A stretch of DNA of 64,000 nucleotides from Hyaloscypha bicolor E (Eukaryota > Ascomycota > Leotiomycetes > Helotiales > Hyaloscyphaceae), in NCBI RefSeq assembly GCF_002865645.1, contig NW_020194631.1:682001-746000 (forward strand), read 5' to 3'. The notes under the pieces were generated by a model that did no database searches, was not told the origin of the DNA, and saw only the letters and a program-made list of their open reading frames with translations. Of this stretch, positions 1-12,037 are shown piece by piece; the stretch's first letter is position 1; every line of letters begins with the position of its first letter. The position numbers and the translations under genes are program-made.

Positions 1-3000
1 GAAGGAGGGAACGCATCCCAACGCGGCTAGATGGCAACTAGCCTACCTGTGGCCTCGAGGGGCGCGTCTCGTGGAGTTGTACAGTAGCGGTGGTGGTGGT
101 GGTGGTGGTTGGTGCTGGGAACTGCAAGTGTGCGGTGGTGCAGTGGGTGGTGTGCACATCTACTCCATAGAAACGTGCGAGGCGCGGTCTGGGAATGCTG
201 CAGGGCGTCGCCCTCAGTCCTGGAACTCTGGATTTCTGGGTCTCTGGCGCTCGGACCAACGATCGCCCAGGGTCCAACATGATTGGCGCCATTCGTCTTT
301 GGTCGGCGAGCTTGCCTGCCTGCCTGCCTCTCCCTGTCTGCCTCTCCCTGTATTTGCATTGGAATCATCGTGCCTCGCGGGTGTGGGTCAGGGCGGACCG
401 TCGACATCGGCTTCTGCTGCTGCTTCTGCTCCAGCGCGTCGGCTTGTGGAATATCGATGATAATGTTGGCGCATATGTTATATGGATTTGAGGAGTGAAT
501 GTCTTGCGCCAGAGGGCAAGACGGAACGAATGACAGGAATAGCAGCCTTGAGTTACCGGAACCAGGACAGCGGGTAGGGAACTTTGTCGGACTCAAATGC
601 AACAGTCGCCGCATGGCCTGGAGAACGTTGATATCGATGCGCCACCCGTCTGCTCGCCGTGGAACTGCAATGGAAGGGCACAGTGGCTTGCGGAGGTGCC
701 TGGGACTTGTTTGAGGTCCTGGGCTGTACCTTCCTAACAGTCCGGTTGGAAACATAGCATATCCTTTCTCAATGGGGATTTCCTTTGGTCCTCCTGCTTG
801 CTCCAGGAGACGTATTCCGACTTGGATGCGATTGTTCAGCTGCTGTCTGGACCCCCATTCAATAAGCGATCGGGGGAGAGCCCGAAAGACAGGGGTCAGT
901 GGAACCATGCAATTCATTTGAAAGGGATACAGTATTTAGCAACAGCTATCCAGGAGCTGCACCTGTGCCGACGATCACATTCGTACAATGTAGGAACTTT
1001 AAGTCAGCCCGTATTCCGTATTCATCTGGGGGGCAGAATTAATTCCCATCGCAGCTCAGTCGTTTATTTTCGCCCAATTAGGCCTGGCCCTGGAGACTGG
1101 ACCCAGGGGATGTTCTAGACCGCCGTGGCCGGCGGGGCCACTCAGATCGAAGATTTCGGCAAGGCCCCTGCCGAGTTTGCCGACCCCATTCTTTTCTTGA
1201 CATGAGCCCATGACTACTCCTCCATGTCACCTCACCTCACTCACGCAAGACCCCCTCAGGAGTCAGGAGTCAGGAGTCAGAACTCGATGGCCCATTGCTC
1301 ACGATCACGATCATCCAGATCCACGAGGGTAGAGCCGTGTCAGTCTGGAGTGAAGGCCAGGTCTGGGACGGTCTGGACGTGGACGCGGACCAAGGAGCAG
1401 GCAGACTCCGACCCCCCTGACGCGTGCACGTCTCAAGAAATCCCCCCCGCAGAGTCCACGGCAGGGCGAGTCAAGCGGTGCAGCCTTCAAAGCGCTTCGA
1501 GGAAGGCCCAATTTCAGATCATCAGATGAATCCTTGAAGGTCGACTACTCTTCGAGGTTCTCCAGAAAATAAGCTTGGCCACCATCTCCCAAAGTCGAAC
1601 GCCTCCTACCCGCCTCTCCGCCATTCTCGGTCGCTTGGGATCGCTTCATCACGCCATGTTGTGCTAGACCTCAATGCGGTAATGATTATCGCACCTTATT
1701 TTTGCCCTGCTGCTGCGCGGCGAGGTGACCATTTCAACATCCCTGCCGGCGCTGCAAGCAGTCAGCGCCCGCAGCACTCGTTTCTTTTGAGAGCTCCCAC
1801 CCTGTTCTTGTTCTGCCTTCCAGACCGCTACTCTTCGCCAAATACCAATCAGCATCCCAAGCGCAAAATACTCGTCGCTCGGTTATTGGCCGCGTATATC
1901 ATGGTACCCGGCTTGTGGGAAGATGGGAGGACGGGACAAACCCATGGCGTGCAGCAGCTCAGCTATCCCAGCATTCAGCTCCATCGAAGGCTCCTCCGGC
2001 TTGCTCTTTCCACGCCCCATTTAGCAGTTCTCTCGACCGGATGGGAAAGCCATCGGATTATGCTTATTTGCAGAGCGCGCCCTCCGAAGGATTGATCATC
2101 AGCCATGGTACCCCGTTCTTCAGCCCTTCCCTTCAACTTCTCTTAGTATTTTCGGCACCCGGCTGGGCTTGCTGCATGCCGGCCCTCATCAAAGCGAACG
2201 CCTCCCATAAGTTCCCAGCTTTTCGGTTGTGGCATTATGCCTCGTCGCGTGCTGCTGCCGTGCTGCTTGAGGTATTCTGTCGGCCAGCTACAGGATCACC
2301 AGGAAATACATCCAATGTTGTGGGTTCTAGAAGAGAGGGGCATTGCTGCAGTACTCGTTGCACCGCGTGATACTTTGTGGTTCTCGACACATTTTTGGAA
2401 GATAACAAGAGGGAACATGTCCAAAAACAAAGGCTGTGACAACCGGGGCCACGATCGAGATTTCGGATGGTGGAATGCAATCCGACGCAGGATGTGACAC
2501 GCCAGCCAGTTGAGAACTGCAGAGCCGCATCTTGGCGCTTGCGATGAGTTTAGCCAACCGAAATCTTCTCCTGCGCGGGTGCACGTCCCCAGAGCCCCAT
2601 GCTCGAGGTTTCTATATCTGCCAAATTATATCTCAGGATCCAAGCACGACACGGAAAGAAGGCACAGCCTTGCTCCCCATGTATTTTGGCTTCCAGGCTG
2701 AGTGCGCCAAGCTCCACGGGAACCTTGATTCAGATAAGATTCAGCCAAAGGAGGGGAACGAGCTTCTCTGTGTCCGTTGTACGGGGGACTCTTGCCATGT
2801 GGAGACCCCAGCAAAGCCATCAATTCACAGCACAAGAATAGAACAATCTCCCAATCTCCCGGATCCTTGGGCGTTCGGAAGCATCACCCAATCCCCTTGC
2901 CTTTGTCAAACCCACGTATCTACCGCGTGTGAGGGGGTTACAACAGGAGAAACACTCTTTGTCTGCAAGGCTTTCGCTCCCAAGAATCATTCCCCACGGG

Positions 3001-4621
3001 CTGCTGCAGGATCTCGAGAAGGACTAGTTGTACTGCAGAGCACTTATCTGTGTCACGGTATTCTATGTGTCACATTGGAGAGCTCGACCAAAAGTGGCCA
3101 GTAGCCATGGACCCTTGCTTGCAGACCCCTGAAGGTTCATCAACCACCTGCTTCACAACACCCCCGCATCGCAAGCCGAAAACCTGGACCAAAGATTCTC
3201 GAAAACCTAGCGAATCTATCTCTTCGCACTCTCGACAATTACGCACGTGTTTTCGGTCAAATGCAACTCTTGCCAGTTTTCCCGTGCTCCGGAGCAAGCA
3301 GGCAAAATATTCTGCCCTTAGGCCGATCTCCACGATAGAATAAATGTGAGGATCTCTATCAATGAATCTGATAGACCGGCATCGAGTTCTGCCGATTCGG
3401 AAACTGCAAATTTGGGAAGTTTCTATCAATAGAAACACGACAGGGCCGATCATTACGAAGTACAACAACGTTTCTACGATATCTCATCACAAGACATAAC
3501 ATGCCACCCCCTGATTTTCAACAACGGCGGGCTCGAAATGACACCCCCTCTTGAATGCATTGGATTGCACAGACGCGGGATGGCGAGCAGGGGTCATTCA
3601 CCCCTGAACCTTCCACTCGCATTAGATCGGGAGCTGCCAGGAAACGCTAAACCCCAATGTTTGAATAGTCTTGGCATCATGAGCTTCCGAACAAAAAGCT
3701 CAGAAACCTGGTAGGCGCGTCTTCCGCATTCCTTTTGAGAGTCGAGCATTTCTGTTACGCCCGAAAGCTTGTATGGAACTCTCCGTTGTGACTCTCTTTC
3801 TTTCCTCCCCTCTCACAAGCGAAACACATCGTGGGCTGCTACCCAACCAAAAATGGAGGTCTTCATTCCTGAGAAAACCGGCATTCATCATTGCATGATA
3901 ACTGCAGCCATTATGCTCGCCACGAACTGCCTTCGACAGCCTTCCCGCGCTAAGGCACGCGTTCGGGTCCAGCTGCTCTCTCCCCTGGCAAAGGCAGAAG
4001 CCGGGAGGCTTGGGGACATACTGCCATGGCGTAAACGTCAATAAGCCCCTTTGAAGCTGTTGGAAGCGGAAACGCCTGCCGCTGAACAATTCGATAGATC
4101 ATGTCTCCACAGACGCTATTCCGTGCCTTTGCCGTAGACGAAGAGATGCAACTTGCAACCTGCAGGCGCCAGAATCGACGCCTCTCCTCACTCTCCCATT
4201 ATCGAACCACTGCGGCAAGCTCCATCTCCTCACTCGTAAATAAACTTTCACAACTTCTTGAACTCCTTTTGATGCCTTTACGTTATGAACACAGCGGTGT
4301 CTATCCCCACCAGCTGTCTTACAACTCCCAATACGGAGGTACTCTGAACAAAGTAACATCATTCTGGACTCATCATCGTACCCTTGTTGAAGTGCGTCTA
4401 TCAACAGAAGTCATTTGAAATATTGAGATGTGATATCGCCATCAGCCCTGGCAAACTTCAAGGTGTTGCTTTTTAGAGGATTTTAGACAAGTGACATCTC
4501 AACATTCATTGTCGCTTCCTGCATGGAAGCAAAAAGGAAGTCTCTGGGTATACAGAGCCTCTTTTCACATCGCAAGCCCACTTCAGCCATCCCTTGATGG
4601 CTTAACCTATCTCGAGAGGGT
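1..4621. other. Long stretch without a convincing gene
   Basis: Open frames exist on both strands, the longest being 296 codons on the minus strand (27-917). They are rich in Pro, Ser, Arg and His, match no family I know, and overlap simple repeats, so I do not call them. The DNA has normal base composition, unlike the AT-rich right end of the window. It could hold promoter or untranslated sequence of a gene beyond the left edge. Confidence 0.5.
89..109 (+). repeat. (GGT)7 microsatellite
   Basis: Seven uninterrupted GGT units. Read on the minus strand they give a His run inside a spurious open frame. Confidence 0.9.
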
Positions 4622-5290
4622 GTGACTTCAACCAAATGTCTAACAACAACACAGCAACCTCTCCGACTGATCCTTTGCAGCACCCCGAAACCCCCCGAAA
4701 GTCTCGTTTTACCCACAGTCCCAGCTCCAATGCACCGCCAGGCACTCTCCGACTCTGTGACACATTCCCTCACCGTCGACCAGAGGCCCGGCTTCATCTC
4801 AACCAAGGCTCGGGACCTCAACACCACACCTGACGCACCCACAACCAAGCCCCAAAACACCGGTCCACGCTTCTGCGCAGCCGTTAAGCCTTTTCCCCTC
4901 GCACCTCCACCACCACTATGCCCTCTCCACACCATTTCCTAAGCCAAGTTACCACATTCATCGACTTTCCTCCTCACTAACACCCACCCTGGAGCCTTCC
5001 GCAACACCTACGCAACTCTCCTCCTGCCCACCTTCCCAAAAAGAAACGATGAGAATGAGCAAGAGTCTAGACCCTCTCCTCCAAACTCTAACCTAGATCT
5101 TAGCGTCCGCCCCCCAGCGATAGCGTCGATCTCTTCTCCCCCTAAATTCCTCATCCTCCCTCCCGACGGAAAATAGTTACGCACTACTCGATGACCGGTC
5201 AAAGGAGCGAGAGATAAGCTATTCCAAAGTTGGCAGATACGCTTGAGATAGTATTCGGAGGATTTGGGTTTTGACAAGTGTTGAGCTAGA
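4622..5290 (+). pseudogene. Decayed unnamed protein-coding gene
   Basis: The plus strand reads like protein in consecutive pieces: an opening with MSNNNTATSPTDPLQHPETP (from 4636), a Pro/Thr-rich stretch in another frame to a TAA at 4940-4942, then in the same frame a piece containing THPGAFRNTYATLLLPTFPK and SSPPKFLILPPDGK. A shift near 5175 (GGAAAATAG) moves the frame to a piece with SYALLDDRSKEREISYSKVGRYA, followed by TGA. The amino-acid composition and the way the frames hand over argue for a former gene with a frameshift and two stops, rather than chance. I cannot name the family. Unrecognised introns could explain one break but probably not all. The region just downstream (5300-5551) has an open charged frame that may be a further remnant. 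Confidence 0.45.
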
Positions 5291-6143
5291 GGGCTAGCGT
5301 TGCCGAATCTGCCCGAAGAGAAAGGCTTTAGAGATGCGGGTTGGAAATTGGGACGAGGGAGGGAGGGAGGGATGGAGATGAGGTGGGAAGAAGGTTTCCG
5401 AGAGAAGGCCCGAGAGGAAGGTAAGTTTGGAGCTCATGACAAGATAGAGATGCCAAGAGATTCCCAAGGTAGTGGCGGGACGATAGCCAAGAGCTTGAAG
5501 GTGAGTGGAGCAGTGTGCTACAGTATTCAACTGCTTGACAGTTGTGAGTAGTGTTAGTTCTGGATCGTGGGGTGTTCTTGGCTTCAGCAGATAACTAGAT
5601 AGGTAGGCCAGCAATAGTTCATGCAATATTCCAAATCTTTTCAGGGCTGAACGAGAGTTTGGTGATGCTGCGGTGGTCTCTGGAGTTCTGGTGAACGTGG
5701 AAGGAAGGAAGGAAGAATCGTGAGGTGTGGACTTGGAGTTTCATCTCACTGGCCTTGGAGTTCAAGGCTTAAGCATGACAAGAAACTTGAAACCTATTCT
5801 TCTTTGGACTAAGCGGTTACAGTCTCTCACTTCACTCACCTGGGTTCCGGAAAACATCAGACATCTGCACCTCTCTCTAGATAAAAGTCGGACTGGATTG
5901 GGAGGCTGAATGCTTCCTTCACTAGATTGTGAAACCCAGCCGTTCTCACCTCAACCACTTTCCTTTCGTCTTGGTCCCTATTTTGGCATCATTGATGCTT
6001 CTCTGGCCGTTAGCATCTGAGAACAGAGTCCCGTGCTCCACCATCACCTCTCAAATTCTTAATCCTCACCCTCCATCCTATCAACATCCACATCATATCA
6101 AAAGTCCCACTCCTCGTACTCTCCGCGATACTCTTCTGCTCCT
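5291..6143. other. No recognisable gene
   Basis: Purine-rich stretch on the plus strand (short GGGA repeats near 5358-5372), with small open frames of low-complexity composition. Nothing I can assign. Confidence 0.5.
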
Positions 6144-7369
6144 TCAAGCCCAAGCTCGGGTTAATGCTCCTCCTCCCTCAACATAGATCTGCACTTCTCG
6201 CTTCATGTTCGCCATCACCTCGCCGCCGTTAGACGCCGTACGGCTTAGGCTTCTGTCGACGTTGAAGGAGGAGAGGGACCCGCTCCAGCCATCTTTGGGC
6301 TTCAGCACATTTCTGTTTTGACCTTGATTGAGGGACAGGTGAGCGAGTTCGTGCTTCTGAGCTCTTCTGGCCAGGATGGTTCGGCAGTGGGGCTGCAGCA
6401 GTGTAGCAGGGTTGTTGGAGCTGCACGAGACTTGGGCGATTAGTTCTGCCATCGACATCTCGATGTTGAGTTTTACGGTGTAGGCGAGGGGATGGAATTG
6501 CGTGTATCTTCGTCCACTCCCCGTCAGCCAACTCTCTTCATCGAAAAGTAACAAGTTGAGGAGAGGGAAGTAGCTTACACGAAAGAATTATTCAAGCTCA
6601 CCATCCCAATAATCAGGTAATCCACATATTGAAGCTGACCAATCTATCATACTTCAACATCCCCTTCCTCGCCAGCCTCTCCTGCACCGTCCTTATAAAA
6701 TACTAATTCAGACATGCATCTGTGATGAGATAGATTACTTTCTCGCAGCGGCCCAGATGAAGGTTATTCGCACATATTCGAGGGAGACTTGGAGCCGGGC
6801 CGGGATCCAGATGTTGTCGACCGAGATGTTGATTGCTGTGATCATGACGGCGACGAGGATCTTTAGGCAGAACGCGTGGCTGCAGTTAATTAGGAAGATG
6901 GCGATGCGGGTTTATGTTATTTGGTGCAGGGATTGGACTTGCAGGGCCCAGGTTCTTCCTGGATTGTATTAGAAGGAGGGGATGGATGGAGAGGTTGGAG
7001 GACGGAACGGACGGATGACGAGGAAGAAGGCGAAGTTTGGTGGGATAACGCCGTCTAGGTCGTGCCAGCAAAGTATGAATAATAGGCAGACGAGAATCTT
7101 GAGCCAGATCATCCAGACGTATGGAGAATCCAGCTTGGAGATGCCAATTTCCGGTGGATTTCGGAAGTCTGCTTTATTGCAGTCCCTGTTTGTGAAGTTA
7201 GTAATTTATGAACTTTGAAGGACGGGAAGCATGGATTTGATAGAGGGGCAAACCTACACGTTGTGAAAATTTTGAATCCAAGTGTGAAACCCCAAGCTAT
7301 TGAGGCAATGGCAAAATCCGATTCTGTGACCAGGAGAGGCTTGAAATCAGGGGCCAGAAGAGTGGTCAT
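6144..7369 (-). pseudogene. Fungal multi-helix integral membrane protein, decayed
   Basis: Reading minus from ATG 7369, the start (MTTLLAPDFKPLLVTESDFA) runs into a hydrophobic segment. Later pieces carry helix-like text (YVWMIWLKILVCLLFILCW), then TWALQVQ, ITAINISVDNIWIPARLQVS, KVIYLITDACLN, then RLARKGMLKYDRLVSFNMWI, then FHPLAYTVKLNIEMSMAELI and a hydrophilic tail to 6144. Their order is that of a conserved fungal multi-helix membrane family of unknown function as I remember it. One intron is still clean: joining ...NNSFV to YTQFHPLAY between about 6579 and 6507 keeps the frame. Lesions: in-frame TAA at 6912-6914, TAG at 6703-6705, a frameshift at the KVIYL segment and another at FNMWI. 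A functional gene with unusual splicing is unlikely given four breaks. Confidence 0.6.
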
Positions 7370-10302
7370 ACTAACGGTAAAGCAGAAGTCAAAGTATTGA
7401 CTCCTCAGAATGCCCTCCTAGATGACCGAGCTCTCAGCATCGAGTGAGAGTGACTGAAAAAAAAGCGATTACGAGGATGGAAACTTCATGTACCCTCACT
7501 TGGTGGCAATGAATGAAGCAGACGTACACTGATCCGTGCATACTCTCTCTCAAAGCAGAAGGAGAACTTTTCCGGAAATTTCGACCTTTGCAAATCCCAG
7601 AAACCCTGGAAAGTCAAATACGAGAGATTCAGCTACCCGCGTAGATGCCTCGAGAGCCGATCTTCTGATGTTTCCAAGCATGAACCACAAAGCATGAAAG
7701 TTGAGGTCTAAGAAACTTCCGGAATTCTTTCGTGATAGGACAATATTAGACGCTTGTGGACCACCTTCCACATGGTAGCTTGTCTCAAAGCCATTCGCGA
7801 CCGGTCTGAGGTATCAAAGGACCTGGAGGGATACCGGGAGATCCTTCAAAAATCGCCTTAGGCAGGGAAGATCTTTCACTCGGACCTCCAGTTCTTGTGG
7901 GACCACGTACAAGTTCCCAGGGATCACGAAGCTCATAAAGGTTGTTGTTGTCGATCTGTTGCGAAGCTCGCAAAAATATTACCTATCTCCCCTTATCGGA
8001 ATCCTAAATGGTAGTCCGAGCCTAACAAAATCACAATCGCGTACCATTCTTCACTCTTTATATCTTCGCTTCGCTTAGCGAGTCAACAAAGCACCAAAAA
8101 AAATTGAGAACTATAATTGAAATTCTGCAACATTTGAAGTATCTTCAGTTCAGAAGATCAAAATGGCAAAAAGGTTATATGCCAAAGCCTTAATCCTTTA
8201 CCGGCAAGTCCCACGCTGACTCCCCGGTATCTACCATAACAGTAGACCCGTGCCCGCGCCTTACAGCGTCGTGTCGCTTGCTAGTGATATGAAAAAACCT
8301 TATTTCGTTACATACGACCCACCCAATTTTCTGCAAGCCGAATCTGTTAGGGGAACTTCCTTAGAGTTAGGGAGCTCATAGGCAAGATTTGTACCAGTGA
8401 CTGGGCTCCAAGTGCTTTTGCGGATGGCCCGCACCGGCGCCATTCGCATCCTCCAGTAGCGAATGAAGATCGTAACACGTTTCAAAAAGCTTCGAAACTT
8501 CGAGATAGAACATCGGCGAATGGCCAAAATGGGGCTGTGTTGAGACTCTGAGGCAAGTACAGACGAATCTAATTGCTGATGTGTGATGATGTCAAACCTC
8601 ACGTTCTGCGCAGTACATCTGGAGGCATGACTCTCCGACTAACTGAACTTCTGAAACGTATTGCAGTGCTGGTACACTCGCGTCCGGTATTCTCAATACT
8701 GGGCGCTCACATGGTGAAGGCATTTTTTTCCATGCATATATACCTGAACCCCTCATACATTATTTTGAGGTTCTAGAAGGCTCAATTGGTGTTTGGCCAA
8801 TGAACTCGATCTTGGCGTTGACAATGAAAACACCCCTCTTGCGTGTTGCAGCCCGTGCTAAGAGGCTCTAATGCAGAGGACGTAATTGATGGATCAAAGA
8901 TGGAGAAACACCATGACTCTTTGGCAAAAGAAAGTTTTGGAAGGTTGCCTCAGTGATCTTCTCAGGAACGCTTCGTTTCAGGAGAACCTTGCCTCCTGCC
9001 ACGTGATGCGACCCCCTTTTCTGGCTTTCGCTTATTTCAATCGTCGTCACGAGTCTTGCCACTTCAAACTCCCTTCCTGTTATCGGTATTTGGATATCTT
9101 AGTCTGCTTCTACGTGTTGAAATTTAGGACCTGCTACACTGCACAACAGCTATCCCAGGAATCATGGTCACAAGAGGAAAGTTTCGTCTTGATGCCACGT
9201 GTGGTTGTTTCCTGTCACCAAGATCCGAAAATATGTTTCGTATAATTAGACTCCCTAGCTGCCACGGACGTGACCTACCTACGCCTGATTTCGTTCATCT
9301 CCTTCGCAGCTTCTGGTTCTGCATGGCCCTCTCTTCATGGCCCTCAGCTAAGTTAAGTCAATTTGTCACGGCCTGGACAAGCTGTGGAAGTGGAATGTGA
9401 TGTGTTTTGGTGTAAATATGTTGAATGATCGTGCCCTAAGGGCGGTGAAGAAGCTATATGTACGCCTGTGCGCAGCACGTGACACAATTCGTCGTCAGGT
9501 GGCCTAGAGTCACCTCGATCGGATACCGTAGGTGCAGAATGGGAATCTCAGAGCCTGGCACAAGGGCTCGTAGAGCCAGAAGGCTGAGGATCGAACACAG
9601 GTCTTAGAGGTAGATCGAGATTGTTTGATTGAGACGGGGAGGAGGCAGGAAACTGATAATATCGATCAGAAGGATGTGAAGGGTGGAAGGTGGATTATTT
9701 TGATATTTAGGAGATGGGAACGAGAATGTGAATCGTGGGCTTCAGCTTCATGATAAATCGGAACGGACAAATCTTCTGCACATGCGACTGGATCCAAGAG
9801 TTGTTATTTATTTATGAATTTCTCTCGCTTCCCCTTTCACGATACCGTGCAGTGGACTAATGTTTGGTGAAGTGGCTTTTGGGTGCAGTTTCTTCTCTTA
9901 TCCTGGCGGTGCTGAGTCTTGATTGAGATATTCGCTTTCCTACATACTGCGGCCAACATGGCCCACTTATTCGTACACTGGATACAGAAGAGCACAAGAA
10001 AATCGCAAAAAAGATGGTGGCTCCGGAAGTGTCAACAGTCAGCCACAGACAAAAGGCAACAGCATCCGAAGAAGTCCACCATTTACCACAAGTCCAGTCA
10101 CTACGATCAACTGATATATTCAATTACACGTTTTATTCCCATACCGTTGATGGTAAATAACCGATCTTGGTCAGACTCGACGTACTTTCTATAGGTCAAC
10201 AGAGAAGATCCAGAATTAATTCTTTTTCGGAAAAACTTGATTTCATATATTTCATACAAAATTGCTCATAAATACCAATTTCGCCATCAAAACATACAAA
10301 AA
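7370..10302. other. Intergenic, no recognisable gene
   Basis: Only short open frames, none with domain-like text. The right end is the 3' flank of malate synthase. Some AT-rich patches near 10.2 kb fit a 3' untranslated region or terminator. Confidence 0.5.
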
Positions 10303-12037
10303 TCACAACTTCGAGGCCGGCGACGAGGATCCCACACTGGTGATCTCATTGTATAGAAGCCTATTTTCCAGTCAGCTACAAATCAAATATCGAAAAGAAT
10401 GGGGGAGACTTACGAAGTCAAGAAATCGGCATAATCCTCCCCAGTAACCTGTCCCGAGAAATACTGAGCAGCCAAGTGATACTTATTGCCCTTCGCACCC
10501 TTAGTCGCAAGCTCATCAGCCTGCTCCTTCAGCAACTTCAACGCATACGCCTTATCAACCTTCTTCCCCTCTGCAGTCGATACACCATGCTTCACCCACT
10601 GCCAAAGCTGACTACGGCTCACCTCAGCCGTCGCCGCATCCTCCATCAAGTAGTTAATGGGCACACAGCCAACGCCTCGGAGCCAGCCTTCCATGTATCC
10701 GAGCCCGATGTTCAGGTTCTTGCGGATACCGTCCTCGGTAATCTTGCCAGGGACATTCATGTTCAGAAGGTCGTTCTGCGTGATCTTGACGTCTTCGCGG
10801 CGGATGAACATTTGGTTGGGCGTCGGCATGTGCTTGTTGAAAACTTCGGAGGCTATCGATGCGAGTGCTGGGTGAGCAACCCACGTTCCGTCATGGCCGG
10901 CCTTGACTTCACGGAGCTTGTCGGCGTACACGCCTTCCATGGCCTTGTCGTTGGCTGCCTTGTCGTCTTTGATGGGGATTTGGGCTGCCATGCCACCCAT
11001 AGCGTGGACTTGGCGTCTGTGGCAAGTCTGGATGAGTAGCTTGACATAGGAGTCCATGAAGGGGACGGTCATGGTAACGGCTGATCGGTCTGGGAGGACG
11101 AAGTTGGAGTTCTGGCGGAACTTCTTGATCACGCTGAAGATGTAGTCCCACCGTCCGCAGTTCAATCCTGAGCTGTGATCCCGGAGTTCGTAAATGATCT
11201 CGTCCATTTCAAAAGCAGCGAGGATTGTCTCAATCAACACAGTTCCTCGGGTAGTGCCTCGTGGGATTGCGATGGTGTCTTGAGCGAGGTTGAAGACGTC
11301 GTTCCAGAGACGGGCTTCGAGATGTGATTCCATCTTTGGGAGGTAGAAATATGGTCCCGTTCCTCGCTTGATGAGCTCCTTCGCATTGTGGTAGAAGTAC
11401 AGACCAAAGTCGAACAGACTTCCAGAAATTGGCTCGCCATCAACTGTGACGTGCTTCTCCTCCAAGTGCCAGCCTCGGGGTCTAACAATCAATGTGGGAA
11501 GGGTTCGGTCTGTTCGGAGCTTATATTCCTTCGGTCCTTGCTTGAAATCGACCTGTTTTCGGATAGCATCGTAGAGGTTGACCTGCCCGTTGATCATATT
11601 GTCCCAAGTCGGAGCACTCGAATCTATTCCAATTCAGTCAGCTGTTATTCCGAACCATCCGCAGATTTTCACACACCTTCGAAATCGGCCATATATGTCC
11701 AAACATTCGAGTTCAGGGCGTTCACAACCATCTTGCGGTCCGTAGGTCCAGTAATCTCCACTCTGCGGTCAATCAAGCCCGGTGCGGGCTTTGCTCCCTT
11801 CCACGCATCGTTCTCTCGAATGTGCTTGGTTTCGGGGAGGAAGTCTGGCAGCTGGCCCTTGTCGAGCTCCGCCTGTCTGATCACACGACGCTGAAGGAGG
11901 TTCTTGCGGGTGCCATTGAAGGATCTGTGGAGGAGAGCGAGGAATGCAAGAGCATCCTTTGTGAGGATCTTCTTGTTGAAGTCTGTGACTTGGCCAGAGA
12001 CATTCACGCCCTGTAGGATAGATTCGGTGGTGGCCAT
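10303..12037 (-). CDS. MLS1: Malate synthase, glyoxylate cycle
   Basis: Condenses glyoxylate with acetyl-CoA to malate in the glyoxylate shunt, in peroxisomes/glyoxysomes during growth on acetate or fatty acids. Three exons join in frame: 12037-11677, 11623-10414 and 10360-10303, with GT-AG introns of 53 nt each, giving 542 aa, the usual length for fungal malate synthase. Family landmarks: RPRGWHL (about residues 168-174), [10 protein letters not shown] (275-284), [17 protein letters not shown] (321-337) and [10 protein letters not shown] (363-372). The 58-nt last exon encodes the tail ending in SKL, a type 1 peroxisomal targeting signal. If intron 2 is retained, a TAA formed inside the donor site stops translation right after ...DFLTS, removing the signal. 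It lies codirectionally downstream of fumarase. Start ATG 12037 opens the family-like N-terminus ([10 protein letters not shown]). Confidence 0.97.

Noticed and set aside
27..917. 296-codon open frame on the minus strand
   Set aside because: Low-complexity composition, a His run made by the GGT repeat, overlapping frames on the other strand, no domain text.
4483..4935. 150-codon minus frame
   Set aside because: Gly/Arg/Val-rich shadow opposite the decayed plus-strand gene.
9570..9620. Minus-strand TTCGATC resembling a T loop
   Set aside because: T stem does not pair; no A box at the right distance.
10410..11597. Single-exon reading of malate synthase ending in DFLTS
   Set aside because: The stop is inside a clean GT-AG intron; splicing restores the SKL tail expected of the family. 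Kept only as a possible retained-intron form.
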